Origin: Simmondsia chinensis
Lineage: Eukaryota > Streptophyta > Magnoliopsida > Caryophyllales > Simmondsiaceae
Length of the DNA: 64,000 bases
Direction: 5' to 3'
Assembly: GCA_018398585.1 (NCBI GenBank)
Contig: JAGTTD010000003.1
Span: 4,906,637-4,970,636 of the forward strand
Made by a program: the position numbers and the translations under genes. The notes under the pieces were generated by a model. It made no database searches. It had not been told where the DNA came from and was given only the letters and a program-made list of their open reading frames with translations. Numbering within the stretch: position 1 is the stretch's first letter; every line of letters begins with the position of its first letter. Below, piece by piece: positions 33,906-45,651 of the stretch.

Positions 33906-34322
33906 CATTTACATTAATAAAAATATTTATATTATCAATTGTTTATAAATTCTCATATTAGTTGTTTTAGGAACCCATAAATGTAAACTTATCTAAGTTA
34001 GCTTTTGAAAATTTTTATTAAGTGCATTCTTCATCTCATAAGAATACTACATTTATTGGGTTTTGCTTACGCTATTAGACGTTAACGTTTCTCCTCGTTT
34101 GCATATTTTATCCCTTTTTGTATTATTAACTTTCTGTTTTTATGTCATTTAGCTAATAAAGTCGGAGTAGGTAACTCAAATTTCATAGCAAAATTAGTCC
34201 AAAAAAAACTCAAATAGTTGTGAACATCAAAACTTTCCGCGTTGTCTGATGTAGTGAAACATTGATGTCACCAGAAATTCATTGTAGAAAAAACTAAGGG
34301 CGGGTTCATTTTGCTAATATCT
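33906..34322. other. AT-rich intergenic DNA
   Basis: I see no recognisable feature in this stretch. Confidence 0.6.
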
Positions 34323-34806
34323 TATGCTCCGTTTGTTTCATTGGAAAAAGAGGTTCTCATAAATGGTTTACATACTTTTCTTTGTTTGGCACACACTTTT
34401 TAATGGAAAATATTTTTCGACGGAAAAGCTTTTCCTCCAAAATGGGGAAAATGTTTTCCTTTATAACAGAAGGGAAGTCAATATTCCAAGTGGCTTAAAA
34501 AGGGCATACGTCCTTTGTAATACGGATCATACAGAAATGAATTGAACGAGATCGCTAGAGATAATAATGTGGAATAATGACATGACAAATAATGATAAGT
34601 CGGGTCTGATCTTGGACATAATTATGTGATTCAATTTAATTTTCATTCCTGGCTGCTATTTTATATTTTAAATATTTTTACTGCTTCATGATATAGTAAA
34701 CATAATCACGAAACAATGTTTAAATCAATCCAAGTATAAGAAAACAATTTATTAATTTACCTTTTCTTGGAATTACTTTTTCTTTCTAATATACATTTTC
34801 GGCAAT

Positions 34807-36178
34807 TGATGCGTCTTGTATTTAAGCATATTTTAATTGTTATTTTAATTATTTTGCACCAATTTAATTATAGTGCTACAATCATTTTGACAATTTTTAT
34901 GTTTAACATGTTTGAAATTGAAGTTCAGGAAATTGTCAAATTTTGGTGCAAATAAGACAAATTCGACGCATAAATAATTAAATCAAGTCAATCGGAGATT
35001 GGGATGAGATCGTATGAGCTAAATCCGACCCAAAACCTGCATAGCCCAAACCAGTGCACCTCGGCTCAAACGTAGGCCCGCGCGCAGTTTGAGCAGCCCA
35101 ACACCAGGCCCGTCACCACCAGCTTTTCCTCAGCCCATCACCGTCCACCTCCATCCCAAGCCAGCTCATCGCCACCAGCCTCGCCACCTTCAGGCCCATC
35201 GTTACCACAGCCCAGCTCACTTAGAGTTGTTAAAATCTGGCCTTTTTTTTTTTTGGGGGGGGGGGTGTTATTGGGGGTCTCTGTTTTTGGGGTTTTGGAC
35301 AACGACCCCTATTCCACACTTTCTCTCTCAGCTTTTTTTTTTTTCCCCCGTTAAATTGGAACAAGTGCGAAATTAGCAGGAAGATCGATATGAGTTTCTA
35401 TATCCCCTCCTTCACCTCCTTCACCAGTTCATCGTTTGTGGAGAGCTGACTTGCTCTCTGGGGTTAGATGAAGTCTTAGCCTTTTTACTTTATATTACTC
35501 TTAATTTCGGGATAATTATTTGTTACATAAATTGCTTCATTGTGAGAAATACTATGAAGTATTGTGCTTTAGAGGTTTATTCAATTGATATGATTATTGA
35601 GTTTGTAACTTTTAATTGTTGATATTAATATTTATAAATTAATGCTTTGTGATTGTAGCCTTAGGATTAATTAATCAAGCAATAGCATTAACCGAATTGT
35701 TAATTAAAGCCTATCTTCCCTATGCTTTAGTTAAATAGGGTCAATACATAATAATTAACAATACGTTAGATAGAGCCTATTTTCCTTACGCTTTAGTTGG
35801 ATAGGGTCAATACGCGATACTAACAATATTATCTTAGTGGGTTGAAGCTTGTAGCCAAAACCACTACCCGTGTGACAATCAATAATCTCAATTTAAGAGT
35901 CAACGTAAAAATAATTGGCTAACGATGGATTCGAAATCCTAGGTTGCAATTTAATACACGTTCCTGATTAGTAGTAGATTACTTTAGTTTAATTGTTGTT
36001 TGCTAGATTAATTAACACAAAGATATCTCACTTTTCCTTAAATCAATTTACGTTATAGATTAAATTCATGCACTCTTAGTCCCTATGGTTCGACATCCTC
36101 TCGCCCTACACTTCAATTTAAATGTGTTTGTGATTAGGGTTTTATAGTAAATTGTGATAGACATAGAAAAACACATCA
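34807..36178 (+). repeat. solo LTR, 1372 bp, with probable TSD
   Basis: It begins TGATG and ends CATCA. The flanks gcaat (34802-34806) and acaat (36179-36183) match at 4 of 5 bases. The end region cttagtccctatggttcgac followed by ctacact is a familiar 3' LTR feature of plant gypsy-type elements (from memory). There is no primer site, interior or second LTR, so it probably arose by LTR-LTR recombination. It contains a T12-G11 junction (35243-35265) and a nested hairpin. Orientation is taken as plus because the ggttcgac end lies on the right. The ORF at 35089-35376 inside it is proline-rich with no recognised domain. Confidence 0.72.
34854..34951. other. nested inverted repeat near the LTR start
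   Basis: The outer arms ttgcaccaa (34854-34862) and ttggtgcaa (34943-34951) and the inner arms tttgacaattt (34886-34896) and aaattgtcaaa (34930-34940) are both perfect complements. They form a two-part hairpin in putative U3. Confidence 0.85.
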
Positions 36179-36182
36179 ACAA

Positions 36183-36727
36183 TATATCACTTAGGTACCC
36201 TGAGGTTTAATGATATATCACATAAATATCCTAACTTTTCAATATATACAACGAGGTGCCCCTAGGTTCCATGACTTTATAACTTAGGTATCTTGATGTT
36301 TAAAAATTTCATCAATTAAGTACCATTTTCCATAGTTCGATAAATTTTTATTAGAAATTGTTACTGTGAAACATAATTATAATACTATATGTGTCATCTA
36401 TTATAATAACAGGATTTTTAATTGTAAGATGCTAATATGACACATTATTTCACTAATACGTAGATATATTTTGTCATAATTTAGTGAATTTTTTCCGTAA
36501 TCTGCTGGATTTTTTGTTAAAAACAATTATATAATTATATATATAATTTTAATCACGTACAATGTCAATGCTCTATGATGAAAATTGATTAGATTTTGAT
36601 AAAATTGACCATGTAGGATACTTGAATGATAAAATTTTGGAACATCAAGGGGCCTCATTGTATATATTTAGAAATATGTAGGTTATCTAGGTGATAAATG
36701 GTCAAACTTTATGTCCCTAGTGATAAA
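36183..36727. repeat. inner fold-back repeat, copy B
   Basis: The left arm (tatatcacttaggtaccctg, aatatatacaacgaggtgcccc) and the right arm (ggggcctcattgtatatatt, gtccctagtgata) are inverted relatives. The centre is AT-rich. It resembles fold-back MITEs and has no coding capacity. Confidence 0.65.
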
Positions 36728-37004
36728 TTTTTTTTATTAAAAATAACTTCTTCAAAACCAAATGAAGCCTATATAACTTATGATATATAGTTTCCTTGTT
36801 ATGTTATCATATAACACGGTATTGTATGATTAATAGAAGATTATTTCTTTTAAAACAAATAAGTAATATTATAAGGCGGGAGTATTTTTTCGCTAAAACA
36901 AACAAGGAAAAACGTTAATTGGAATTTACTTTTCGTGAAATAATATTTCCTCCAGAAAATATTTTCCGGAAAAAAAGTAATTCCTCCGTAACAAACGAGC
37001 CTTA

Positions 37005-38559
37005 CTTTTTCTAACATTTTTTGGGATGGCTTAAAATAGTAAGGGTGCTATTTATTTCGGTTGGGAAAGCGGATTCTGCTGGAGGGATTCGCTGTAAAAA
37101 TTAATAAAGAATTCTTGAAGTTATCTAATTAATCAATCAATGCTAACTACAGAAATTCTACACCTCTGAGGCAGAGAAAGGGGGTTAAAAATGAGCCGAG
37201 TGAGCTCATATTTGGCTGAAAGCCTTGGCTTATTTTCGAGATTTACCTAAGTTGGTCTCACACATTTAGCGAAGCAAATGATGCCTAGCAAGGTAAAGCT
37301 TGACCATTTGTAAGCCTTAATGTGCCAAAATGAGCAATTTGGAGCTGAATTATGAGCCTTAATGTGCCTAAATGAGCAAGTTTGAGCTTCAATGAATCAA
37401 ATTTGAGCTCAATGAGTTACGACGAGCGCAACTTGAGGCAGCACAAGCCGGTATTAACTCGATGCTCTCTGAGTTGGGTTTAAACTCGTGGTCAGAGTGC
37501 GCACTGAAAGTCTCCGTGCTCTTAGGCTGACCTTGAGCTGCGAAAAACTAAACGTAAAGGTCGATGACATGGAATGCCATGTTAAAGTTTAGGCATAAGT
37601 TTATGTTAGTCTAAAATCATATCAAGTTGATTTTTTTGGTTACTTTGAACTTGTCTGAAAATAGCAAACTGCTCTTGTGAAACTTGCTCCGCTACAAAAA
37701 TAAATACATAACTTTTAATTAAAGATCTTCGGAGTTCGTCTCATTTGGGTAATAAATTTAAAATACGTTACCCGAATATCATACCTAAATCAACTTAGAT
37801 TAGAAAAATAAAACCCAAACTAGGCTACTAATTTAAGACAATAATTCCACAAAGGGGGTCCTTCAAAAATTGTATGACTATCTTTCGTTTAAGTTACATT
37901 ACTTGTAGAGCCCGGCTATGTCGGCTCTCAGTTTGTCCAAAACATGCAAAGGGTGTGCTTTTGATTTATTTAAGTTAAATATCTCGTAGATTTATGTCAA
38001 ATAAAATCTCAATAATTAGTGCATTAAGTGGTTCAGCTACATTGAGCTAGGTTGTTAATTCTATTTCGCCCGTGTTATATGTAGGTCAATTAAGATAGAT
38101 TTGGCTTGAATTAATTGAGTAGATCAAATTTGATAGGGTTCAATCAGTCTCACCAATTTCAACCACGTTTGGCTTGAACAATTTTAACCAAGGGCGTTCA
38201 AGTTTAGCTAATTCGATAGACTCGGATGTGATTAAGTTTAACCATGTTTAGTAAGATTTCAATATACTTCAGCTCATGTGACTGAACTCGCCTAGTTTTA
38301 TACTACATTCGCCAAATTCAAATGAATTTGATTAACCACGTCATATTTAACCATGTTTTCACATCAATAACTGTGTTAATCGTCTTTATGATAGAGTAAT
38401 TATATTATCTTTCGGAAAGTTAGTTTAAAAATTTTATGCCATTTTGATGTTCTGTTGTTAAGTATGTTAAAGAGTCCACTCTCCGTTTTTCTAATTTGTT
38501 GGCAACAATGCCAATCTATTACTTTTTTTTTTCTCGACTACTTTGTCACCGTGTAAACC
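37005..38559. other. unassigned stretch, possibly leader of the Tat-like element
   Basis: No ORF of note. Irregular reuse of short phrases (gagcttgag, tgagccttaatgtgcc appears twice at 37312 and 37353) suggests decayed tandem repetition. No LTR was recognised, so the left limit of the Tat-like element is unknown. Confidence 0.35.
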
Positions 38560-39200
38560 CACTCATCAAGCACTACTCATTGAATGCCAAGCTTACTCAT
38601 CTTGTCCTATGCACTGAACGTTGGGCCTGCTCATTAAATGGTTATGGAATTATGAATGGACTTGTTATTTGCTACTCATTACTCGTTGAGCTTACTCCTC
38701 GTTTGCTACTCATTAATTGGTGGTGGAATGTTGAATATAATGGTTGCTCTCTACTGATTACATGTCCAGGTAACTCAGTAAATGGTTGTGTGCTACTCAT
38801 GGAATGTTGAACCTTGTTATTTGCTACTCATTACTCATCCAGCCTACTCATCGTTTGCTACTCATTAAATGGTTATGGAATGTTGAATGTACTTGTTATT
38901 TGCTACTCAATACTTGTGGAGCCTACTCATCGTTTGCTACTTGTTAAATGGTTATGGAATGTTGAACATATTGGTTATTCGCTACTCATTATACGTCTTG
39001 CCTACTCATAAAATAGTTATATGCTACTCGTGAAATACTGAACGTACTTGTTATTTGCTACTCATTACTCGTTGAGCCTACTTATCGTTTGTTACTCATG
39101 GAACAGTGATGCTAGTCACAAAAGTGTCTATGTGTTTGTTATTCACTACTCATTGCACATCAAGCCCACTCATAGTTTGCTACTTATTAAATGGTCTAGT
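38560..39200. repeat. degenerate tandem repeat, period about 78-79 bp
   Basis: The unit begins tgctactcattactcgttg and recurs with variation near 38667, 38746, 38822, 38901, 38980 and 39057. Each unit also contains cgtttgctactcattaaatg and ggaatgttgaa. At least six imperfect copies are visible. ORFs across it (38496-38810, 38814-39011, 39048-39308) reflect the repeat and carry no known domain. Confidence 0.8.
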
Positions 39201-39559
39201 CACTTGGCTGCTCTTGGCACCAAGTGCATTAGGAAACCAGCTCGAAATTCACCACTCAATGGGTTGAGAAAAGTCCTAACCATTAGTAGGTCATCACAAC
39301 CTGATTGACTACATCTGAACCGAGCAAAAATGCAAATTACCAAATTTTGGCTGGTCCTAATTGTATCAGCCATAACCCATATGTTGAATGCGTTGATTGT
39401 TGCCGGCCCCCCCTGAACATGTTAGCCAAATGAGCTAGTTATATAACCTAAGCTAATTTGCCATGACGTCTTAACTAGTGTTAGCCATGTAAGCCTTCTT
39501 TAGCCAAAACCACTACACTGAGTGGACATCGTTATCAAGCTTCGCTTTTACAAGTAGTG

Positions 39560-39760
39560 AAAATGTACTCTTTGGGGCTGGGGGGGCTTGATTCCTGCCG
39601 TAAGTTAGTACTGGGCTTAGGACTGGGGGGACTTGATTCCCGTCGTAAGTTAGTAATGGGCTTAGGACTGGGGGGGACTTAATCCCCATCCGGAGTTGAT
39701 AATAGTGTCACGGTTGGGGGACTTGGTCCACTTTTACAAGTCGTTTATCAGCCTTTGACT
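39560..39760. repeat. G-tract repeat, period about 60 bp
   Basis: Copies of gactggggggacttgattcc followed by cgtaagttagta and gggcttag occur at about 39575, 39625 and 39670, with a weaker one at 39715. Tandem repeats in leaders are known from Tat/Ogre-type elements. Confidence 0.75.
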
Positions 39761-40369
39761 TGGGGTTACACCACAACCCAAAGTTAATAATCCAGTCCAA
39801 GCTAGGGGTTGTAAGGGTTAACCGAAATTTAAATAGACAAAGTGATCACTCTCACACTAGCACTGACAAGTAGAATATTTTGGACAAACGAAACTAGGCG
39901 CCCATAAGAATCTACAAAAACTGTCGTGTAACATTTACACTTAGTATTAATTATCTTGGCACTAATACCATTGCGAAAATTTTACCCGTTGAGCCTTGAC
40001 ATCAAGTAGTTATATGAGTAGAAAGAGACTTGTTTTAGGTGGGACTAGTTATTGAAGAAATACTTCAGCTGGTCACCTCAACTATATGTTTGTGTCATCT
40101 TAAGAAGCCTGTCATCATGGAAGGACCAACGACAACATCGGATCTCATGCTTTAACGGCAACAATGCTACTCCCGCACAAGCTTGGAAAGGCCCTGCAAG
40201 TTCTACTCATGCTTGAAAGGTCCCACTCTGTAATGGTCCGAATACTCGCCAAGTTCAAGGGACTATCTCGGAGATGCACATGCCTTTCACCAAATGAGTG
40301 TTAAGCTTTCTAGTAGGAAAGGTAAAGGTTCCAAATATCGCGCCATTTGATTGGATGCAAGATCTCTAA

Positions 40370-40850
40370 GATCACTTGGCGGGATTTGTCTCTAGGATGT
40401 ATATACAAGACTTAAGTGAAGAGGTATGGTGTAAATGTTTCTTAGCAAAACCTAAAGGGGTGGCCCTAACGTGGTTTATTTCTTTCCCTCAAGCTTCCAT
40501 AAAGAGTTTCACAGAGCTCTTGTAATCCTTTGTGCATCGCTTCCTTGGGTATAAAAAGAAAAGGAAGACTGCAGCGCAACTCATACAGTTACATTAGCAG
40601 GAATCCGAGTCTTTAAGGAGTTTTGTACATAGGTTTACCCATGAAGTGATAGACATACCAAGCACGGCAGATGATACGACCGTAAATATTTTCATAAACA
40701 GAGCCGCCAACCCGAGTTCATGTTTTCTATAGCCAAGAACCCACCTGAATCTTTGGAGGCATTGTGAAAAAAGACGGATAATTATATTTTTGCCAAAGAA
40801 GTCATGGTGGAAAGAAAGACAAAAGGCTTGAATCATGCGAATTCCGTCAA
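40370..40850 (+). pseudogene. gag remnant of a Tat-like Ty3/gypsy element
   Basis: Translation with stops gives DHLAGFVSRMYIQDLSEEVW, then CFLAKPKGVALTWFISFPQ, SIKSFTELL, HRFLGYKKKRKTAAQLIQL, ESLRSFVHRFTHEVIDIP and DTTVNIFINRA. This is the order and spacing of the Retrotrans_gag domain of plant Tat-lineage elements (compare their DHL...F...M, A...W...LP, SI.SF.EL patterns). Stops at about 40523 and 40594 and a frame change near 40690 break it. No protease or polymerase follows; the next 1 kb is repeats and the antisense gene remnant. Confidence 0.75.
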
Positions 40851-40949
40851 CAAATAATTTGGGTAGACAGGCCTCGAGATATACACTCGGAGAACAGGTG
40901 TTGTATGAAATAAAGAGCAATTACGAATAAAGTAAGGCAAACCCAACGT

Positions 40950-41120
40950 GGAGCTAAAGCCGCCAAGCCGGGGGCTACTACCTTCACACTTGGCTGGAGG
41001 CTACCGCCTTAAAGTTAAGCTGGGGGGCTACCTCCTTCAAGCTTGGCTTGAGGCTACTACCTCAAAGCTTGGCTGAGGGCTACCCCTTTCAAGTCTTGCT
41101 AGGGGGCAACTGTCTCCAAA
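40950..41120. repeat. ctggggggctac repeat cluster
   Basis: Phrases such as aagctggggggctacctcc, cttggctggaggctaccgcc and cttggctgagggctacc repeat about every 35-40 bases, five times. They end in cttcaagcttgg-like motifs. They follow the gag remnant. Confidence 0.75.
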
Positions 41121-41329
41121 GTTAGGATGAAAAAAAAAACTTGTATTGTTAAACACGGGTGAATACCGATTTTCGTTTTATGTACTGAAGGTGTAGTTGT
41201 ATGGTATGCTTATGTATAGGTATGGGTCCCTTGCAAATATGCAGCTCAAAGAATTCTTACAGGAAGCTTGTACACCTAAAGGAAATGCGGCTCAACACTC
41301 TATTCATATTATCATACAGGCTGCTTTTG

Positions 41330-41535
41330 GGCACCTATAGGATACTCACATTTGTTATACGCTACTCGGTATTCGTTCAAGTAATTGGAATATGCTACTC
41401 ACTACTCATTGATGCTACTTATAAACGATACTCACCATTGGTATATTCTACCCCCTATTTGTTGATGTAATTAGTATACGCTACTCGCCACTTCTTTAGT
41501 CATTGATGCTATTCACAAATTCTACTTACTCTCAT
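41330..41535. repeat. tgctactc-rich degenerate repeat
   Basis: Variants of atacgctactcg and tatgctactcactactcatt recur five or more times. The motif is shared with the 38.6-39.2 kb array, supporting one parent element for 38.5-45 kb. Confidence 0.65.
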
Positions 41536-41869
41536 ACCCTGCTCAGTTTAGTCCTACCGGATGCCCATTGGAACGCCAATCCAAGATTCCCTTTACAAGG
41601 GTGCTTTTTAATGAAAACAAGGCGGTTGTCAAGGTAAGCCTCCACTTGCCATAATACACCAAGAAGGCTTCTTGATATCATGTCTCCAAACAGTGCAAAG
41701 ACCGCCCTTAATTTCCACACGCTTTCGCTGTTCCTAAAAAAAGTGCTAGTCATAACAAGCGAGTAAAGTAATAAACATTCCAAGTTACGTGCTTGCAACA
41801 AAAGGAATCAATTGACATATACTTGATTTATTTTATAGTTAGGAAGCAAAAAGATGACTAAATCCTAAC

Positions 41870-43890
41870 TGTGGTCACAACAACCTAAATGCTTAGCTAA
41901 AGACGACACTTCAAGCTTCAGTGTCACAATTGGCAAATTTGAGCCTTGCTCCCCTTCATCCTCAATTTCTTTACTGATCTCCTCAGTCACCTTTTGAAGT
42001 AATGTGACATCAAGTTGGGGGCTAGATTCTAAAGTTTCTCTTGATACTTAGACAATGCCTTCTCCAATTCAGTCCATCAGAGTTGACACTTTAAATCAAA
42101 GAACTATGAGTTGGACTGGAATATTTCAACCGCTTCTTCTCCCATTGCGAAGAGTCACGTTGGGAGATTGGCGAGATATTCTTCATGTTTGTTCCATAAC
42201 ACTTGGGCAATATGTTCCATCTCAGATGAAGACGCTTCTAGCTATGAAATCTGCGAGTCAAGCTCACCAACTTTAGATTTTAACTCCTTAACAATATTTG
42301 ATATGAGCACTTCAGATTCTTAGGACTTCTTAAGGGTGGTTGAGCAAGAGGCATACTCATCTTGAATGGGTCAAAGTTGTGTGACTTTGTCAAGAAATGT
42401 CGCTAACATGGGTCCAATTGTGCCCAGCCCCGACAAATAATGCATTTAGCAAGTTAAGCATGTAGGAATTATAAGTTAGACAAATAATCAGTTGAAGGAG
42501 CATCCCTAATTTGCTCCGAGTCCCCTAGAGAAAGAAGCTTCCTTAAGGATTGAGAAAGATGCTCTAAGCTACCTACAGTCATTGGAACAGCAGGAGGTGA
42601 AGAGTTCCTCACACCCTCCCGAGGACAACACTCACTACGCACTATGGTAACTAAGACTCTCTCAGGAGTTTTTGAAGGAGGGGCTTGTGTAGTTCGAGCT
42701 GGAGGGCTGTTGCTTCCTGTCTCATCCAATTTAGTCCAGTGGTAGTATCCTCGCCAGGTGAAGGGGCCTGTAGACTCGTCGAACAACGGCATACCCTTCA
42801 ACAAGGTCTCTCAGTACCAGTAGATGAAGGTGGGCATGATGGTTGTGGGAGTGTCTTAAGATTCACTACAATTGGATGCCATCTTTGTCCTCTCTTCCTA
42901 GTGGAAAATAATGGAAACACTCTTATATACAATGCTTGATGCTGCTCAGCTCACAAAGAAATAAAAGTGAGTCCTCCGCGATGGAAACCGTGTAGAACAA
43001 TATTAAAAGGCAAAATACATACCTGAGAATGGTTCGTTGCTAAGCCTAGCCTTAGCAAGCACCAACTCTTGCTCCAACAACTCTCGAGTAGCTAAAAACA
43101 TACCTCCCGGTAAAATAACTATACACCATGCCTTCTTCCTTTCTTAAGCTATAAACCCCGGGCTGAATTTCGCTTGTTAACAACCAGCCAACTCATGGGA
43201 TACCGGCGACAAGTTGGTGGCTTAACCTAAATAAACTTACACTGCCAGTTTTTAAGGTTCGAAGGGTTACTCTTCACAAAAGCATAGTCGTGCCTACTTT
43301 TGAAAGACGTAGCACTCTTATGTTGCTTCGCTTTAATCAATATGTCAAAGACCCAGTGTGTAGGTTGAAATCCATTGTCAAAACAGGCAAGTAAGAAACC
43401 AAATATTTTCGTATATGTATTTGGAGTTACTTGGCAAGGACATACGCTATATTGAAGCAAGATATTTGAAACAAAGAGTGTGATTGGGAATTGAAGGCCA
43501 ACATCGAGAGTGTCTATGGTACTAAGGAGAAAATCCCTTGACGGAAGATGGTTCACTCGTCCTCTTATGGACCCAGAATCTCATTATAATCAAGAAAATA
43601 GTACCTGGCATGCAACATTGATACCTCTTGCTCACCTTCACTCAAGGAGATGAAAACACAAGAAGGACGAGTGATGAACGCCTTTGGAAACTCCTTCTCC
43701 TGCCCCACCTACTCTATTGACCAATTTGCCGCAGGAGGTGGTTTAAGGGGCAAGTTTCGTTGAAGCGTCCTCTTCAATGGGGTGCTTCGCATGAGTCACA
43801 CTTTCAAGAGTACCCCTCACGTTGCCTTCGTCCACCATCATCGCTACCCTAAAAGGCCAAGGAAAAAGAAGAAAATGTGTAGATGTGAAC
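41870..43890 (-). pseudogene. antisense gene remnant, 'putative gypsy-type transposon' (PF04195-like)
   Basis: On the minus strand, opposite to gag, a decayed reading frame begins near 43850 (MMVDEGNVRGTLESVTHA). Its best section, 43556-43227, reads PITLFVSNILLQYSVCPCQV, then TPNTYTKIFGFLLACFDNGF and SNPSNLKNWQCKFI. This matches the general form of the plant Transposase_28 family (hydrophobic F..ILL.Y...P.QL.PN stretch ending in a WK-type motif), recalled without a search. Downstream are a proline/serine-rich part (42804-42469) and a coiled-coil-like acidic tail (ISNIVKELKSKVGELDSQIS about 42300; KVTEEISKEIEDEGEQ about 41990). Multiple stops break it. Tat-lineage elements are known to carry antisense ORFs between pol and the 3' LTR, and this position fits. 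Confidence 0.55.
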
Positions 43891-44982
43891 TCTCCATCCG
43901 AACTCAGGTCCCTAACCTATAAAATTCGAGTAGAAGTTGGAGGAGAAATCTAAGGGAAAAAGCGGTGATCGAAAATGGGATTTAGTGTTAGGGTTTCAAA
44001 ACGCTTTGCAAGAAAGACGGAGAAGATAAAATGGGAGATCTGACTGGAAAGACTTTATTTCAAAACATGGGCGACTCAAAGGAGGCACACTAAACGAATG
44101 GTCTAGATTTAATTAGTGATTGACCAATTGAAAAACCCTCAACACGCGACAGTCAGTAGCCATCTTCTTGTTAATTCCGCGCATTCCCTAGGGGAAACCC
44201 GTGAAAGTCAAATTCTCCACCTCATGAATCACGGCAATACCCACTTGGCGTGATTAACGAATCTTTTTAACACTTAGCCCTGTTATATTACCAACAATAC
44301 TCTCTTAACAGATGCATAGTCCCCCTCACCCGAATTGCACCAGGCGTAAGTACCTGGGAATGTCCCATTGTCGAGCTCATCGTCCCACCTAGAATCATGC
44401 CAACTCATTGCAATAGGGGGAAGTCATTGCCTTAATTGTGCCTACAAGACTCCAAGTCCTCTCAATAGGCTACCTCAGTATGCTTACCGGACCCTGATTA
44501 CTTTTAACAGGCTCTCAAGCACCTATAGGAGCTTAAACACTCCTAAGAAGCTACCGCGCCTACAAGAATCCAAGTCTTCTCAACAGGCAGCCCTGAACAG
44601 CTACAAGAGTCTTTTTAACTTCTAGTGAACAATCTTAGTGCACCGATGAAAGTCTGATTACTCCATACAAGTAAAATGAACATTAATAAGAAACATGAAA
44701 GCTGGAACTCGAAGTAGAACAAGGGGACACCAAGACTGAAACTCAGGCGGGCTGTAATAAAGTCCCAATATGAGGGCTGCCGCTTAGTTCAAAAGGTGTC
44801 ACAATCCTAACTTAGTGCAAACTAAAATTTGGACATTTCATCGAGGTGCACAATATAATGTGTAAATATGAACTAACATGATAAACTATGATTGTTTGAC
44901 CAATAGTTCAAGTAGGCTCGATATTACACTCCATTGATCAAACTTGAGTCGATCAAGTTTGCTCATGGAGTGGGGGGCTAAC
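43891..44982 (+). other. 3' untranslated part of the Tat-like element with polypurine tract
   Basis: There is no clear coding. It ends in gagtggggggctaac (about 44969-44982), a purine-rich stretch directly before the LTR start TGTTGGGG, as expected for second-strand priming. The small ORF 44368-44625 has no recognisable domain. Confidence 0.55.
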
Positions 44983-45651
44983 TGTTGGGGATAAAAATTG
45001 TTAATTTGCTATTAACCTGTTAGGATAAAAGTAGTCAGTCTGCTAATAATTTTTGGGGAAGAATGAACCATGTTATTATATTAAATTGGATACTAGAGTT
45101 GCCAATATATAGAATTGGATACTAAAATACTTGGCCAAAATTAAACATCTATAATATAAGCCTAATTAAATATATATAATATATATATACTCCCCCCCCC
45201 CCCCCCCCAAAAAAAAAATCAACTGTTCATTTTTTAAGGCCCACTCACTACCTCTAACCACCGCTTCATCTGTCTCTCTCTCTCGATCTCTCTAGTCCCC
45301 CACCGTCTCATCTCTCTCACTCTCGGTTCTCTCTCCCCCCTCTTTCAATCTCTCTCCCTGGATCATCTCTCTCTCTCTCTCTCTGTTTCTCGGTCTTCTA
45401 GCTTCTCTACTCAACCTAAGCTAAGTATTTTACTATATTTATTTATTTATTTATTATTTATTCCTATTATTACTTTTGGAAGATGTACAAACTCAAGCAT
45501 AGAAGGGGTCCCCCGTAGACTAAACTGCCATGAACTTACCTAGGATTTACAATTTACTCATACTTGTACTTAGTAAGATTGATACTTGTATTGGTAGCTG
45601 ATGCTGTTATAGAGTTGTTATAGATTTGTTAATTGGTTGTTAAGCATTGTA

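Larger units (their letters stand above)
34323..37004. mobile_element. large terminal-inverted-repeat element, copy B, with a solo LTR inside
   Basis: The left end (tatgctccgtttgtttc) is the near complement of the right end (aacaaacgagcctta). Shared subterminal blocks (tttggcacacactttt; atttcttttaaaacaaataag; cgggagtattttttcgct) tie it to copy A at 28124-29292. It is lengthened by the 1372-bp solo LTR at 34807-36178 and holds the same kind of inner fold-back (36183-36727). It has no coding capacity. Confidence 0.6.

Noticed and set aside
38560..39200. CRISPR-like or coding repeat array
   Set aside because: Adjacent imperfect units of about 78 bp with no unique spacers, in eukaryotic transposon DNA; the ORFs only follow the repeat.
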